In this document: in pieces, positions 46,301-56,242 of the stretch
Layout of the letters: each line of letters begins with the position of its first letter
Numbering within the stretch: the first letter of the stretch is position 1
Assembly: GCA_900708905.1 (NCBI GenBank)
Contig: CAADRB010000026.1
Coordinates: 1,032,486-1,096,485 of the forward strand
Direction: 5' to 3'
Source: Hymenolepis diminuta
Lineage: Eukaryota; Platyhelminthes; Cestoda; Cyclophyllidea; Hymenolepididae
DNA length: 64,000 nt
The notes under the pieces: model-generated
What the model was told of the DNA's origin: nothing
Seen by the model: the letters and a program-made list of their open reading frames with translations, nothing else
The model's database searches: none
Translations under genes and position numbers: made by a program

Positions 46301-48145
46301 GATCATTTGCTCGACCTGTCCCAATGCATTTCACCCCAACTGCCACAACCCACCTCTGCGTTCAGCCAGCCGTCGTGCCCCTTGGATCTGTTCTGTCTGT
46401 CGGATGGGGCGCGGACAGTCCAAGGCTATGGGCCAGTCGCTTCGTCTTCGGGGTAACAGTCGGGTCAATCGCAAGAGCAGGTAGGAACAGAAATTACAAT
46501 CGCTTTTTGCCTGTTTCTTAGATATTGTGATTTCGGGCTCTATCGCCCCACTAATTAATATTCCCTTGATTACTATTAATATAGGTAAGGTGCATTACTC
46601 TATTCGAGGCAATGGATGCATTAGCTGCATGACTTGGGGAAATAGTAAGTAGATTTGGTCCAAGTGGTTCGGGATAGTCACTTCTTTCATCAGCCCAACA
46701 AACACATTTTACTGATTTTTCAAATGATGTTTGAAAGAGGCTTGTCGTTAAATCCGATGTCAACGTTAAGGATATGTGACTCTTACATAACTGGAATTTG
46801 GGTACTGGCCATTGATAGTACAAGAGCACCGCCTTATTTTCAACAAACATTCCCACTTCGTATGTGGAATTTGCGGTACATTTGTTATTATTGCCCATAG
46901 CAAAGGGTAAAAGTAACAACTTTTCGTCGTGATATAACTTCTAAACACATAGTAAGGAGGATACTCTGGTTTTAAAGGAGTGAAAGTCAGGGAATCAGGA
47001 GGACTCCGCTTCATTTGAGTCTGCTTTTCAATTTCATAATAGAATTTCAGATTTCTTAATGAGCGTCTTTTAAGCATCTACCTAGAGTTGCCTTAAGTGA
47101 CCATTTTGCGTTTGCAGATTTAGATGGGATTTCGGTTGCATTTTGGCCAATATATCTTCCCTGCAACAATACAGCCTCGTTTCACTATTTCGATTCGGCT
47201 TGATTTTGTCTTGAGCAAATGCCTTTCTTTGCGTTTTAGTTTTTATTAGTAATCCATTTGTAGGTTTTATCGGTATCCGTTTTCTCGAAATATTGGTCCA
47301 AAGGGAGGTATGCTATATAGTTTCAGAGCATAGTTCTATTATTAGCCTTTTCCAAGTACTGAGGGCTTTAAATACTCAGTTTCTCATCACCGCTCGATTA
47401 ACCTGCATTCATGCATCGCTTTGCAGTTATGCTCGTCTGCATAAGGTTTCTACAACCCCAAGGAAGCGACCACGACCAATTTCATACAACGAGAACAGTT
47501 CTGAAGATAAGAGCTCATCTTCTGAAGAGACTTTGGAAGAAGAGGAGGACGGTGAAGAAGAAAATGGAGCTTCTGGCTCTGAAGTTGAAGAACACAATGA
47601 GACAGAAGAGACGGAAGGAAATGACACAGAGGCGACAGAGGAACAAGCAGATGAACAACCACCTCCCAGTAAGCGAGCCAGGGTTTCTGCATCTTCCGTC
47701 ACCACCGTCAAATCTGCCTCCTCTTACTCTTGTACACACCTGATTTCCGCTGTGCGAAAGCACCGAAACTCCTGGCCATTTCAGGAACCTGTTGATGCAG
47801 AAGAGGTCCCAGACTACTACGAGATTGTGGTTGACCCGGTGGATCTGTCAATGATCAGCAGCTGGCTGAAGGATGGACGCTATGACGGGAATGAGGGTCC
47901 CAAAAAACTCGCTGAAGATCTGGCTAAAATGTTTTACAATGCTGAGCTCTATAACAGTGTTGATTCGGATATCTGGAGAGCTGGTTCCCAATTGGAAAAC
48001 CATGTTCGAACACTCTTTAAGAAGTTTTCACCCCGTGAGTTTACTGATTTACCCTTTGGAAAGAAGGATGATTCCTCAAATTAACGTTTTGCGTTTTTTC
48101 GTCTCTTTCTTAGCTGTGGAATACAAGCGTGATCCGTTAAATTGA
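33955..48145 (+). CDS. BAZ1B: BAZ1B/WSTF-like bromodomain chromatin-remodelling subunit, 14 exons, about 1622 codons with one in-frame TAA
   Basis: Large accessory subunit of ISWI-type remodellers (WICH/ACF family), acting in the nucleus. Exons: 33955-34258, 34297-34399, 34440-34661, 34708-35116, 35188-35453, 36190-36724, 38607-39054, 40178-40826, 42145-42217, 42293-42808, 43520-43979, 46237-46480, 47427-48034, 48114-48145. All phases close (4869 nt including stop). Domain order: WAC (about residues 1-140), conserved PWVV block, MTPEQQKAYLKEL and DDT-like region (about 435-560), WHIM/WSD with GTDRFDRRYW (835-844), PHD1 (1193-1237), acidic linker, PHD2 (1337-1383), bromodomain (about 1513-1612). 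DACIQWEKS before PHD1 and VVKSRRLLA (772-780) point to BAZ1B rather than BAZ1A. Oddities: a TAA at 40708-40710 (codon 940) inside exon 8 and a second PHD finger. The ATG directly follows a TAACAG acceptor. Confidence 0.85.
36190..36724 (+). other. DDT-like region of the BAZ1B-like protein
   Basis: Exon 6. It starts QNMTPEQQKAYLKELRKQ, then FPLPSNMTSLQFSRVLSFTE, a helical DDT-type block that in this family contributes to the contact with ISWI ATPase partners. Similarity is strongest to the BAZ1B arrangement (LPEELRSLV-like text in exon 5, then this block). Confidence 0.7.
40178..40826 (+). other. WHIM/WSD exon with an in-frame TAA at 40708-40710
   Basis: Exon 8. A charged coiled-coil (EEREKRETAERQRRELEAK) is followed by the WSD core GTDRFDRRYWRF and NWFVFDQAEELDNLAKAL. 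The expected RGAREGHLKKSLV helix runs straight into TAA, and the same frame then continues (SGLLESLKELIALSKAEKS) to a good GTAAGT donor in the phase required by exon 9. So the stop interrupts otherwise continuous coding sequence. Confidence 0.85.
42915..43491. repeat. 577-bp duplicated segment, copy 1 (inside BAZ1B-like intron 10)
   Basis: Matches 53688-54264 over exactly the same length with no gaps by eye. I count eight differences, all transitions, and an identical 451-bp core at 42988-43438. It contains an 88-codon open frame and a GAAGAAGAAGATGAAGAAGA purine run. No terminal inverted repeat or target-site duplication is obvious. Confidence 0.95.
43571..43705 (+). other. PHD finger 1 of the BAZ1B-like protein
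   Basis: Complete C4HC3 zinc ligand set: C1193, C1196, C1208, C1211, H1216, C1219, C1234, C1237. The sequence CRICRKKKDDDSLLLCDGC is typical of the BAZ1 PHD. It is preceded by DACIQWEKS and followed by a Ser/Glu/Asp-rich acidic linker. Confidence 0.93.
46260..46400 (+). other. PHD finger 2 of the BAZ1B-like protein
   Basis: A second full C4HC3 finger in exon 12: C1337, C1340, C1353, C1356, H1361, C1364, C1380, C1383. It is unlike PHD1 in sequence (CLVCDEEGTEEDELIICSTC). As I recall, human BAZ1A and BAZ1B have one PHD while insect Acf1 has two. Confidence 0.88.
46674..46790. repeat. degenerate dispersed repeat, copy 1 of 3
   Basis: Shares the order of blocks CACTTCT, ACTGATTTTTCAAATGATG, GAGGCT and GTCAACGTT with copies near 49240 and 50275. 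It lies in the intron before the bromodomain exon. Similarity was judged by eye; probably an old mobile element fragment. Confidence 0.5.
47733..48034 (+). other. bromodomain of the BAZ1B-like protein
   Basis: Acetyl-lysine reader at the C-terminus (about residues 1513-1612). It has the shelf motif NSWPFQEPV (W1526-P-F), VPDYYEIVVDPVDL with the conserved tyrosines, and AELYN whose N1586 is the acetyl-lysine-binding asparagine. After the domain the last two exons join to give FSPPVEYKRDPLN and stop. Confidence 0.93.
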
Positions 48146-48370
48146 ATCACTACAGCAACAATCCCTAACAAGTTGTCATTTTATTTATCGTCTATTTTCC
48201 ATCCTCTATGTAACTGTAAAAAATGCCGGAAGAATTTTTAGATGTTAAAAAAAGAAGAAAGTAATGTATACTCCATTTGTCTCTACGTGTTCCCCATTCT
48301 CTCCATACTCCGTATATATAAATTTGTAAAACAGAGAAGTGTATAAGCTTTTGGCTCATTGAAGCATCTG

Positions 48371-49033
48371 NNNNNNNNNNNNNNNNNNNNNNNNNNNNNN
48401 NNNNNNNNNNNNNNNNNNNNNNNNNNNNNNNNNNNNNNNNNNNNNNNNNNNNNNNNNNNNNNNNNNNNNNNNNNNNNNNNNNNNNNNNNNNNNNNNNNNN
48501 NNNNNNNNNNNNNNNNNNNNNNNNNNNNNNNNNNNNNNNNNNNNNNNNNNNNNNNNNNNNNNNNNNNNNNNNNNNNNNNNNNNNNNNNNNNNNNNNNNNN
48601 NNNNNNNNNNNNNNNNNNNNNNNNNNNNNNNNNNNNNNNNNNNNNNNNNNNNNNNNNNNNNNNNNNNNNNNNNNNNNNNNNNNNNNNNNNNNNNNNNNNN
48701 NNNNNNNNNNNNNNNNNNNNNNNNNNNNNNNNNNNNNNNNNNNNNNNNNNNNNNNNNNNNNNNNNNNNNNNNNNNNNNNNNNNNNNNNNNNNNNNNNNNN
48801 NNNNNNNNNNNNNNNNNNNNNNNNNNNNNNNNNNNNNNNNNNNNNNNNNNNNNNNNNNNNNNNNNNNNNNNNNNNNNNNNNNNNNNNNNNNNNNNNNNNN
48901 NNNNNNNNNNNNNNNNNNNNNNNNNNNNNNNNNNNNNNNNNNNNNNNNNNNNNNNNNNNNNNNNNNNNNNNNNNNNNNNNNNNNNNNNNNNNNNNNNNNN
49001 NNNNNNNNNNNNNNNNNNNNNNNNNNNNNNNNN
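48371..49033. other. assembly gap (663 Ns)
   Basis: An unbroken run of N shortly after the end of the BAZ1B-like gene. Open frames that run through it are artefacts. The gap begins about 225 bp after the stop codon, so the 3' UTR and polyadenylation site may be partly missing. Confidence 0.99.
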
Positions 49034-49239
49034 CCACGAAATTTTCTGAAAGTGTTGTATTTATATTTACACATGACTACCAAATTTGCTTTAGGGATAG
49101 CAATAATGGTACTGCGTCTGTTAATTAATAAAGTCAGAATGTGTCATACATACATTGGGGTAAGTGGATGCATTGGTTCATAATTTGTGGAAAGGGTAGG
49201 TAGAATTGATCTCTGGGATTTGGAATTTCTCTTCGTAAG

Positions 49240-49372
49240 AATGCATTCTACTGATTTTCAAGAAATCATTTGTGCAGATTCCCGTTTAATCCATTGTCAA
49301 AGTTGAGGATGACATTCTGATATGTGACGCTTTAAGTGCTCACGTATTTTGTAAGACTTAAAGCAACCAAAA
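49240..49372. repeat. degenerate dispersed repeat, copy 2 of 3
   Basis: Contains CTACTGATTTTCAAGAAATC, ATTGTCAAAGTTGAGGATGA and a tail GACTTAAAGCAACC that parallels AACTTAAAGCAAAG at 50416. Compare 46674-46790 and 50275-50430. Confidence 0.5.
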
Positions 49373-50274
49373 ATCAAGAACTAGAAGTCCTTGTTGATCA
49401 TTGCGTCTAAGGAGTAAAGTGTATATTTCACAATGTAGATAAAGGTGACCCGATGAGAGTATGGAGAAGTGGATTAGATAAAAAAACTAACTTCCAAGAT
49501 TTTAATGACTGAACAATAAGTATGTGAGACAGAGTTAAATGGTGTTTTAGGAGAAAACAAAGGCTATGTCTGTCTAGTAACTTTCAAGTCGAAAAGTCCA
49601 TCGGCAGTTAACGTAATGAAGTTCTATGTATGGGTGTTAGATAAGTGGGGCACACGGAGAAGCAGATCAGGGAAAAAATGAATAATGGTTGTAATATCTA
49701 GGCCCTCAGCGTCCGTTAACGTGATAACTTCCCTTTGAGATACGGTGGATACGATTTATCTATTTGAAGAGGTTGTGACTACGACTGCGTTTATAGTGCA
49801 CTTAATTTATTTATTAATCATAACAAAACAAAAGTTTATCATCATTTTGGCAAAGTACCTGAACACCGAGAACAATAGAGCAATCGAATATGAGTTATGG
49901 GAAAGGGTGCGAACAGAAATAGAAATTAATGTCAGGGCATCACCACAGCCCAACAAAATTTATCACTGGAAATCGGGTTTTAAGCATATTCCACTCTTTC
50001 ATATTCTGATGTCCCCATATGATGATGGTTTATCTCTTCCTTCCTGAATGAATTTATATAATCGGTGTCTGGAGCTCATTGACCAATTTACTAATATGGA
50101 TGGTTGGTCAGTCATTTGAGGTACATTTTTTTCTTTCAGTGGGCGGGAAATTAGCAACGTTATGTACTTATATTCATGACAGTGGGAATCTTTAATTAAA
50201 GGTCCGACTGATACATTTTAGATAATTGGCTTTGCGTTCGGAGAATGGGTAGGGGAGTTACCCCATGGGAATCG

Positions 50275-50430
50275 GGATTTTCACTTCTCAGCTCGAGGAA
50301 TACATACTTCAGCTTTTTCAAATGGTTTTATGAAGAGGCTCATAATGAACCCGGTGTCAATGTTGGGGACAGAATTCTAATATATGACGTTTCGAATATG
50401 TTTTTCTTTTATAAAACTTAAAGCAAAGTA
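50275..50430. repeat. degenerate dispersed repeat, copy 3 of 3
   Basis: Contains TTTTTCAAATGGTTTTATGA, GAGGCTCATAATGAACCCGG, GTGTCAATGTTGGGGACAGA and AACTTAAAGCAAAG, in the same order as the other two copies. Confidence 0.5.
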
Positions 50431-53400
50431 GAATCTGGCACTTGAGCGCTTGTTGATCGCTGCAGCTTGGGAAGGTGTCCCCTCGACGGTGCAAGAGTTT
50501 GCACTCCTTTCGGCAAACATTCGCTTACAGTTAGCAGCTTCGCATGTCACCGCTTTCGCTCATATTCCCTTAGGATGGGGATTTATGGTATTAGAGACAG
50601 GAATTGACGTTGGTGGCTGCTGTAGTCATGACAATCTGGTGAAAAAAAAGACTTTCTTGCAATCTTGGTTAATATGTTTTAGACGTGACTGTGTGTATGC
50701 TTTCTCTTTTTGTTTTTCCTAGTATCTGGTTTAATGTAAGTTATCTGGGAGGTCCCCTTCTATTGTAACCTTTTAGGCATCCTATATAGCCTTAATTCCC
50801 CCGAATTCGATAATAATACATTTGGCAAGCATCCCTAATCTGCTCAAAATTCTACTGAGAAACGATCCACAATTTTAGTACATTTTAACAAATATGTGAA
50901 TTTGTAAATAATTAAAAAGAAAATTAATAATGTGAAAATAATTAATGTGAACTTGTTACTCTAATTTCCTTTGGATAAAAATATCCCAACGTCTTCGTTG
51001 AATTTTAGTTTAGGGTATTTGTCCGAGGACGGCTTTGAGGTTGCTCTTAACATGCTGTGGCTCCGCTAGAGCGCAATTAATTAGCGCTTTTCACTGTCTA
51101 ATCTTTGCGAGTCCTTTCGATACATAAACTTATTTGCTATTAAGTGGAAAGGTAGTGGAATTTCGATATTATTTGACAGATTTGGATTAAATTTTGTTTT
51201 TACAATCACATACTTCCAAATTATTCCTTATTGGTTTAATAGCATAGCAAATCGTATATTTAAAATGACACAATTTAAAACTCTTGGCATTTTGGCTGGA
51301 GTATGGTCACAATTTGTAGTTCAAACAACAAGACTCAGCTTACTTGGTGATAGATTTTGGATTGAATTTAGCTTTGGATCGTTAATGGACCGAACAAAAT
51401 TATGCTACTGACGTTGTCATTACAGGTTTGAATTCTATTTATATCAATTGGTAAATTTTGCATGCTCTATGCACGGCAAAATTGCATAGTATAATTAAAG
51501 GGCCACCATTTGTAGCAGGATAAGATTAAGGTCACCAAATGACAATCTTCTTAGAGTTGGAATGCAAAATTCTTAGTAAGTTTACTAATTTTATAAAAAA
51601 ATATCAGGGAGAGAGAGGAGGCCAAGGGTAAGGGGGTGATGGAGAAAGGAGTTGGAAGAAGAATTTTTGGAAAGCTAGGATCTGGATGGAGGACCTAGCT
51701 GAAGTAGTTAGTCGGTAGGAGTTTGAGATAATTGTCGAGGTAGGGGTTTGGCTTCTGTGTGGTGGAAACCGGGAAACAAGATTTGGACTAATGATTAGAT
51801 TAGACATGGATATTCATAGGCAAAAATTGACAAAGACGGAATAGTTAAAGTGTAGTGGAAAATTCCGTTTGTGGTTATAAAGTTGAAAGGGAGAATCGTT
51901 GCGTCAACTGACTACTTGACTTGAGTCTTTCTGAGAGCGTGAAAAACGTCGATTGACTCCGGTTATCAACAAGTTTTAAGAAAAATAAACGTAGACACCC
52001 TGGTAAGGACGGTAAATATATCATTCAAAATAAATCATTAATTTACCGTATTGATTCAGCATCACTTAAATAATTCATCCAAATTGGTAAACTTTCCACA
52101 CTTTTAAATATTTAGATAGGTTGTAAATAATATTTGATAAATTTAAATACATGAATTATAGTAGATCACATCAAAATGAATATTTCAGTCTTAACGAAAT
52201 GGTGTTTATCCAAAATTTTTGGTTATTTTAATCATGCAAATGAAAATATTTGAAAAAATGACAATAAATTAACTTGTGATGCTTATTTAAAAAGCTGATC
52301 ACTTCCTGAAACACAGCCAATCAAAAGATTCCCTTATTTATGCTTTAGAATTTATATACCCATAATAAGACTGGTATCGTATTGCATATAACATAATTAC
52401 ATTTCACTACCGTAATCTGTGGGTGGTCTATAAAGTGTTTGAAGACATTAGTCTGGCCACAAAGTTTCTATTGTACATTATGAATAAACGTCCCCTTTGT
52501 CAACTTCGGCTTGTTTTCTCGTTCTGGTTCCGAGTCTACTATCTAAAGTGGAGTAAGTGCAGCAATAATAGTAATGTTAAACTTTGAAGAAGTCATAAAA
52601 TTCAGCAGTTGCGATGAGATTAACAACCTTATTTGAGGCCCATGGGTAGAGTCTTACGGAATGGGAAAAACTAAAAGTGATTAATACATTTTAGAATGTA
52701 TTTTTTTGGGACATAAAAGCCAATATCCTCGCCAAGAAGTCTGAATAGCAAATTTGCGCTATTTTGGGGGAGTTCGTAATGAGTCTGTACTCAATAATCG
52801 GTAAATGCTTCAGTTAATATAAACACTTCAATGGCAAAGCGTTATTCAAATAAAATGTCAAAGGACATAAATGTAAGAATCCCCTCAGCCGAAACTGTCA
52901 GATAGCGACTCACAAGGGAGACAAAAGGCAGACAGCCGTTCTAGGCGTGCTTTATGTAACTTTTACTCACAAACTACTTTAGACTTGCAACACAGCTCTC
53001 GTTCCCACAATTCTCCCCCACCTTTTCCTCTCTCCTTCCTCTGAGATATCTCAACAACTCACAATCTCATCTCAACTCTTGTTCTTTTAATTTGTTACTG
53101 GCTATTACCTCCTGTTTAACCTTTAAGATCATTAGATGTTAAAGGCGATACCTCAATTGGATTATAAAAGTAGCTTAATTGGAATCAATACTATTTTAAA
53201 TCTATTAAATTGAAGAATCAGAAAAGAAAAAGCAGACAATAAAAACAAATAATGAATAAATATATGCGAAAACAGCTATTATTAAATAAAAATAAAAGCG
53301 TCACATCATTTCAAGCACCATTGTACCCTGGTTTGTTAAATACGACCATTAGAGATGTACTGATTTAGATGGATGGCAGTGTTGTAATAACGCACTTGAC

Positions 53401-53687
53401 ACTCGTTTCAACCCCAAAAGAGAGTAGAAGTCACACAAGTCTACCTTTTAGAGTGAGACTAGTGACGGACAACCTACCTTAGATTCTATTCTTAAAACTG
53501 CAAACAGTAATTTGGGAAATTTGTAGACAGAGATATGAGCAAGACATTCAAGGTGCCAACATTGCAATTCCTAAAATACTGTCATCAGTGAATGGAAAAT
53601 ATTGCAAATTGATTATTCAAAAGGTTACAATAGAACATGGCAAGAAGAAGGATTAATGGAAAATAAAACGCACTGATCACCCATAGC

Positions 53688-54264
53688 ACTGGTAACAAAA
53701 ATGGGTGATAAAATCTACATAGCCAGTTCTAACCGGGTGCATGCGAATAAAATGAAATGGGCTAATAAGTGGAGATTAAAGTGAGAAAATTTATAGCCTT
53801 TGCAACAATGCTGGTGCATCGATGTCCGGGAATTTTGTCACTTTCCTGTTTTAGAATTTTCCCTTCACTCAAAAATTATTTTTAATTGTACTCCTTTATA
53901 CCGACATTTATACTCAAGGTTTTTAAAATTAGAATGGAAGCGAGATATTAAATTTTCATCTTGTAGCGGATGCTATACAAAAAGCCTTTTGCTAAACCTT
54001 AGTAATCCTCTCAGAAGTCCAACTAAGTGCCCACAAGTAGGACTAGCCCCTAGCAGAGTCTTCTAGTATGGATTTGTCCCGAGAGATTAGCTAGGATATG
54101 TACAAAGTAGGAAGAAGAAGATGAAGAAGAAAGAGGGTAGGGAGTGGAGAGAGTTCATTGCAACTATGGCTGTCAATAGGCGAGATTCCCTTGACATATC
54201 TTGGTAGTGTTATCAACTCCACAATCTATATTAAGTTCTTACCATTTCTTCGATTTCAATATTA
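53688..54264. repeat. 577-bp duplicated segment, copy 2
   Basis: Same orientation as 42915-43491, offset by 10,773 bp. Flanking sequence is unrelated on both sides. Both copies keep the same 88-codon frame, but it resembles no family I know and has no coding-like context. Confidence 0.95.
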
Positions 54265-55722
54265 AAATCTTATACATTGTTAGGGGTGTTCTTAAATTAC
54301 AAGAACAGGAATTATATCATTGCAAGTATAATAATGCTGTTAGAGGGCACCGCAAGACAAGGGTAAAGCACAAACTTCCATAAATTATAAGTGGCATTTT
54401 ATTAAACTTCAAGTATAAGACGCGACTCAAACGCTGGATAAAGGTTAATTCTAATTAACTGTTCTGTTAGTCATTTTGAAACGCGTATGTTAAATTTAAA
54501 TAAATGAAATCTTCAACTCGATGAATTCTGCATAGATTGAGTTGCTTTCAGGGCAAATTTTTCGTTATGGCCATCATAATTTGTGATATTGTAGAACGTT
54601 CCGTCCAGTCGACGATTAGCTCTAAAAGAAACGAACTTGGTAGTTATCGATTTCAGGATCAAATATTTACACAAATTAACGTTCTCGTGCTATCGCATCT
54701 CACATACCCGTTCCAATTCTTTTAAGAGCAGAAGTCAACATACATCCGAATTCGTCTCCATTTTAACAGGATTGACTTTAGAGCTCTCCACTTTTAAGAG
54801 TTTCAAGGTTATTTTTATAATTAATTTAGAAAATATTTGTAAGAAGCTCTTATTACTAAGCGCATTTCTTGTTCTGATTTTAAATTAATTACATGATAAC
54901 CCTAAAAGTGACATTAAAATGCGTAAACACAAACAATCACCTTAGCACCACTTTCTTGTTGAGGAAAGGAGGGAGCGAAGGAAAGTGTGTCTGACAAGCG
55001 AAAGTCTGTATGTGTGTGTGTTGGAAAGGCTTTTTATAATCGTCACTTGGATGAGGACGCGCGTGAGGACGTAATTGTATGTGTGCTTTAAGTGGACGGG
55101 AAGGTTGGAGGAAAAGGAAGGGACAGTGTGGGCAGGACTGGTTCCAAATATAGCCGAGTCAGCAGTGTCTCTGCAACTATCATCCGAGGTAGACCCGGCT
55201 TTTCTGATCGATGAGGGTGAGCAACTTAGGGACACACAATGTTTATTCATAGAGAGCCTAGGGTCACAATAAAGTTGACAATTTCACACATCACTATGAG
55301 GACAAGATAATTAAATTTTGGTAGCGAGGACGTTAGACGATGGGATTCATCTTTCACTATCAAGTTGATAAATATGAAAACAAATCTCATTTAGAAGTGC
55401 GGAAAAGTGTTTCCAGTTTAGAGGCTACTATTGTTTAACTATGAATGATTTCAAACAATTAATATTAATAATAAGAAAAAATTATGCTGAACACTTGCAT
55501 ATTTGGTTACAACAATAACAATATAATTTGCATTAATTCAGTAAGAGGTGTTATAATAATTGGGTCAGTATTCCAAAGAATAGAAAAGCTTAAGAGTTAC
55601 AATTTTTGGGAAAAAACTTTGCACATTTTTATACTGAATTGACATTTATGTGCATTTATTGTAGGTTTCATTGTAATTTGCAAATAAAGAAAGGCGATTT
55701 TCTTCTTGACACAATTTCTAAT
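54265..55722. other. intergenic stretch upstream of the tetraspanin-like 3' end
   Basis: No gene is recognised. The segment at about 55080-55260 is less AT-rich and open on both strands (plus strand reads GLVPNIAESAVSLQLSSEV), ending near a GTGAGC, but without a partner exon it cannot be called. Confidence 0.45.
55655..55660 (-). terminator. polyadenylation signal AATAAA for the tetraspanin-like gene
   Basis: Minus-strand AATAAA 63-68 nt past the stop codon at 55723-55725, a normal distance for a short 3' UTR. Confidence 0.65.
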
Positions 55723-56218
55723 TCAAAATAGTAATATAATGGCCGACTCGGCGACAATCGATACGACTTCAAGCCAGCCAAGACCGACGACGAAGGCACG
55801 CACTACTGTAAAACCGGCGCCAGTTATTATCACCATTCCAAGCGCAGTCTCCACAATCGCCACTATAATAATTGAAATAAGATACTACAAGGAATAAATG
55901 GAAGAATTTCAACCACTTACAATAACGAGGATAACGGCACTTGACTTGTAGAAGGCGAGGGCTCCTACTCCAGGTGTGACTAGTCCGAGAATGCCAAAAA
56001 CTAGCAATGAGTAATGAATTCCAGGAGTATTGTCGGTGGCATCAGGATTTTCAAGGTGTGCGACAAATATAATTATGAATAGACCCGAAAGCTAAGAATA
56101 GATTATTATCATAATAGTTATCGCATACGAAGATCAAAATATTAATGAAGACGAAAAGCAGTGCATTCAAATTGCCAAACATCCTTCTTATTCTAGAGTC
56201 GTAGTTTGGCTCCTCCAT
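55723..56218 (-). CDS. small four-pass membrane protein, tetraspanin-like, 3 exons, 140 aa
   Basis: Exons 56129-56218, 55921-56091 and 55723-55884, separated by introns of 37 and 36 nt with GT..AG ends. All junctions are phase 0. The product has four hydrophobic segments: about residues 18-42 (LLFVFINILIF then LSGLFIIIFVAHL), 56-78 (LLVFGILGLVTPGVGALAFY), 81-107 (VIYLISIIIVAIVETALGM) and 113-139. TM1 to TM3, with a small hydrophilic loop after TM1, a glycine-rich TM2 followed by K-S-S, and a glutamate in TM3, resemble tetraspanins. The large cysteine-rich extracellular loop that normally separates TM3 and TM4 is absent. The start at 56218 was chosen because the protein then begins with a short polar tail; an upstream in-frame ATG at 56242 is possible. 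A TTTAAACAG acceptor lies upstream, and an AATAAA follows the stop. The family call is tentative; a four-pass membrane protein is firm. Confidence 0.7.
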
Positions 56219-56242
56219 TTTAATTTGATAATACGCATGCAT

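Larger units (their letters stand above)
49034..53687. other. gene-poor AT-rich stretch after the gap
   Basis: No exon could be supported. It contains two copies of a degenerate dispersed repeat (listed separately) and a few reading frames of 60-100 codons without splice support or family similarity. The most coding-like of these is at 50450-50722, which is somewhat richer in GC. Confidence 0.55.

Noticed and set aside
48192..49183. Long open frames crossing the N run
   Set aside because: They exist only because Ns are read as open codons.
49745..50047. 100-codon plus-strand frame
   Set aside because: Non-ATG start, AT-biased composition and no family similarity; a chance frame.
50450..50722. 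90-codon plus-strand frame that looks somewhat protein-like
   Set aside because: It begins at a non-ATG codon, overlaps no clear splice pair and matches no known family. Kept only as a note.
55075..55272. Possible exon near 55.1-55.2 kb (GLVPNIAESAVSLQLSSEV)
   Set aside because: The opposite strand is equally open, no partner exon was found, and the phase cannot be tested.
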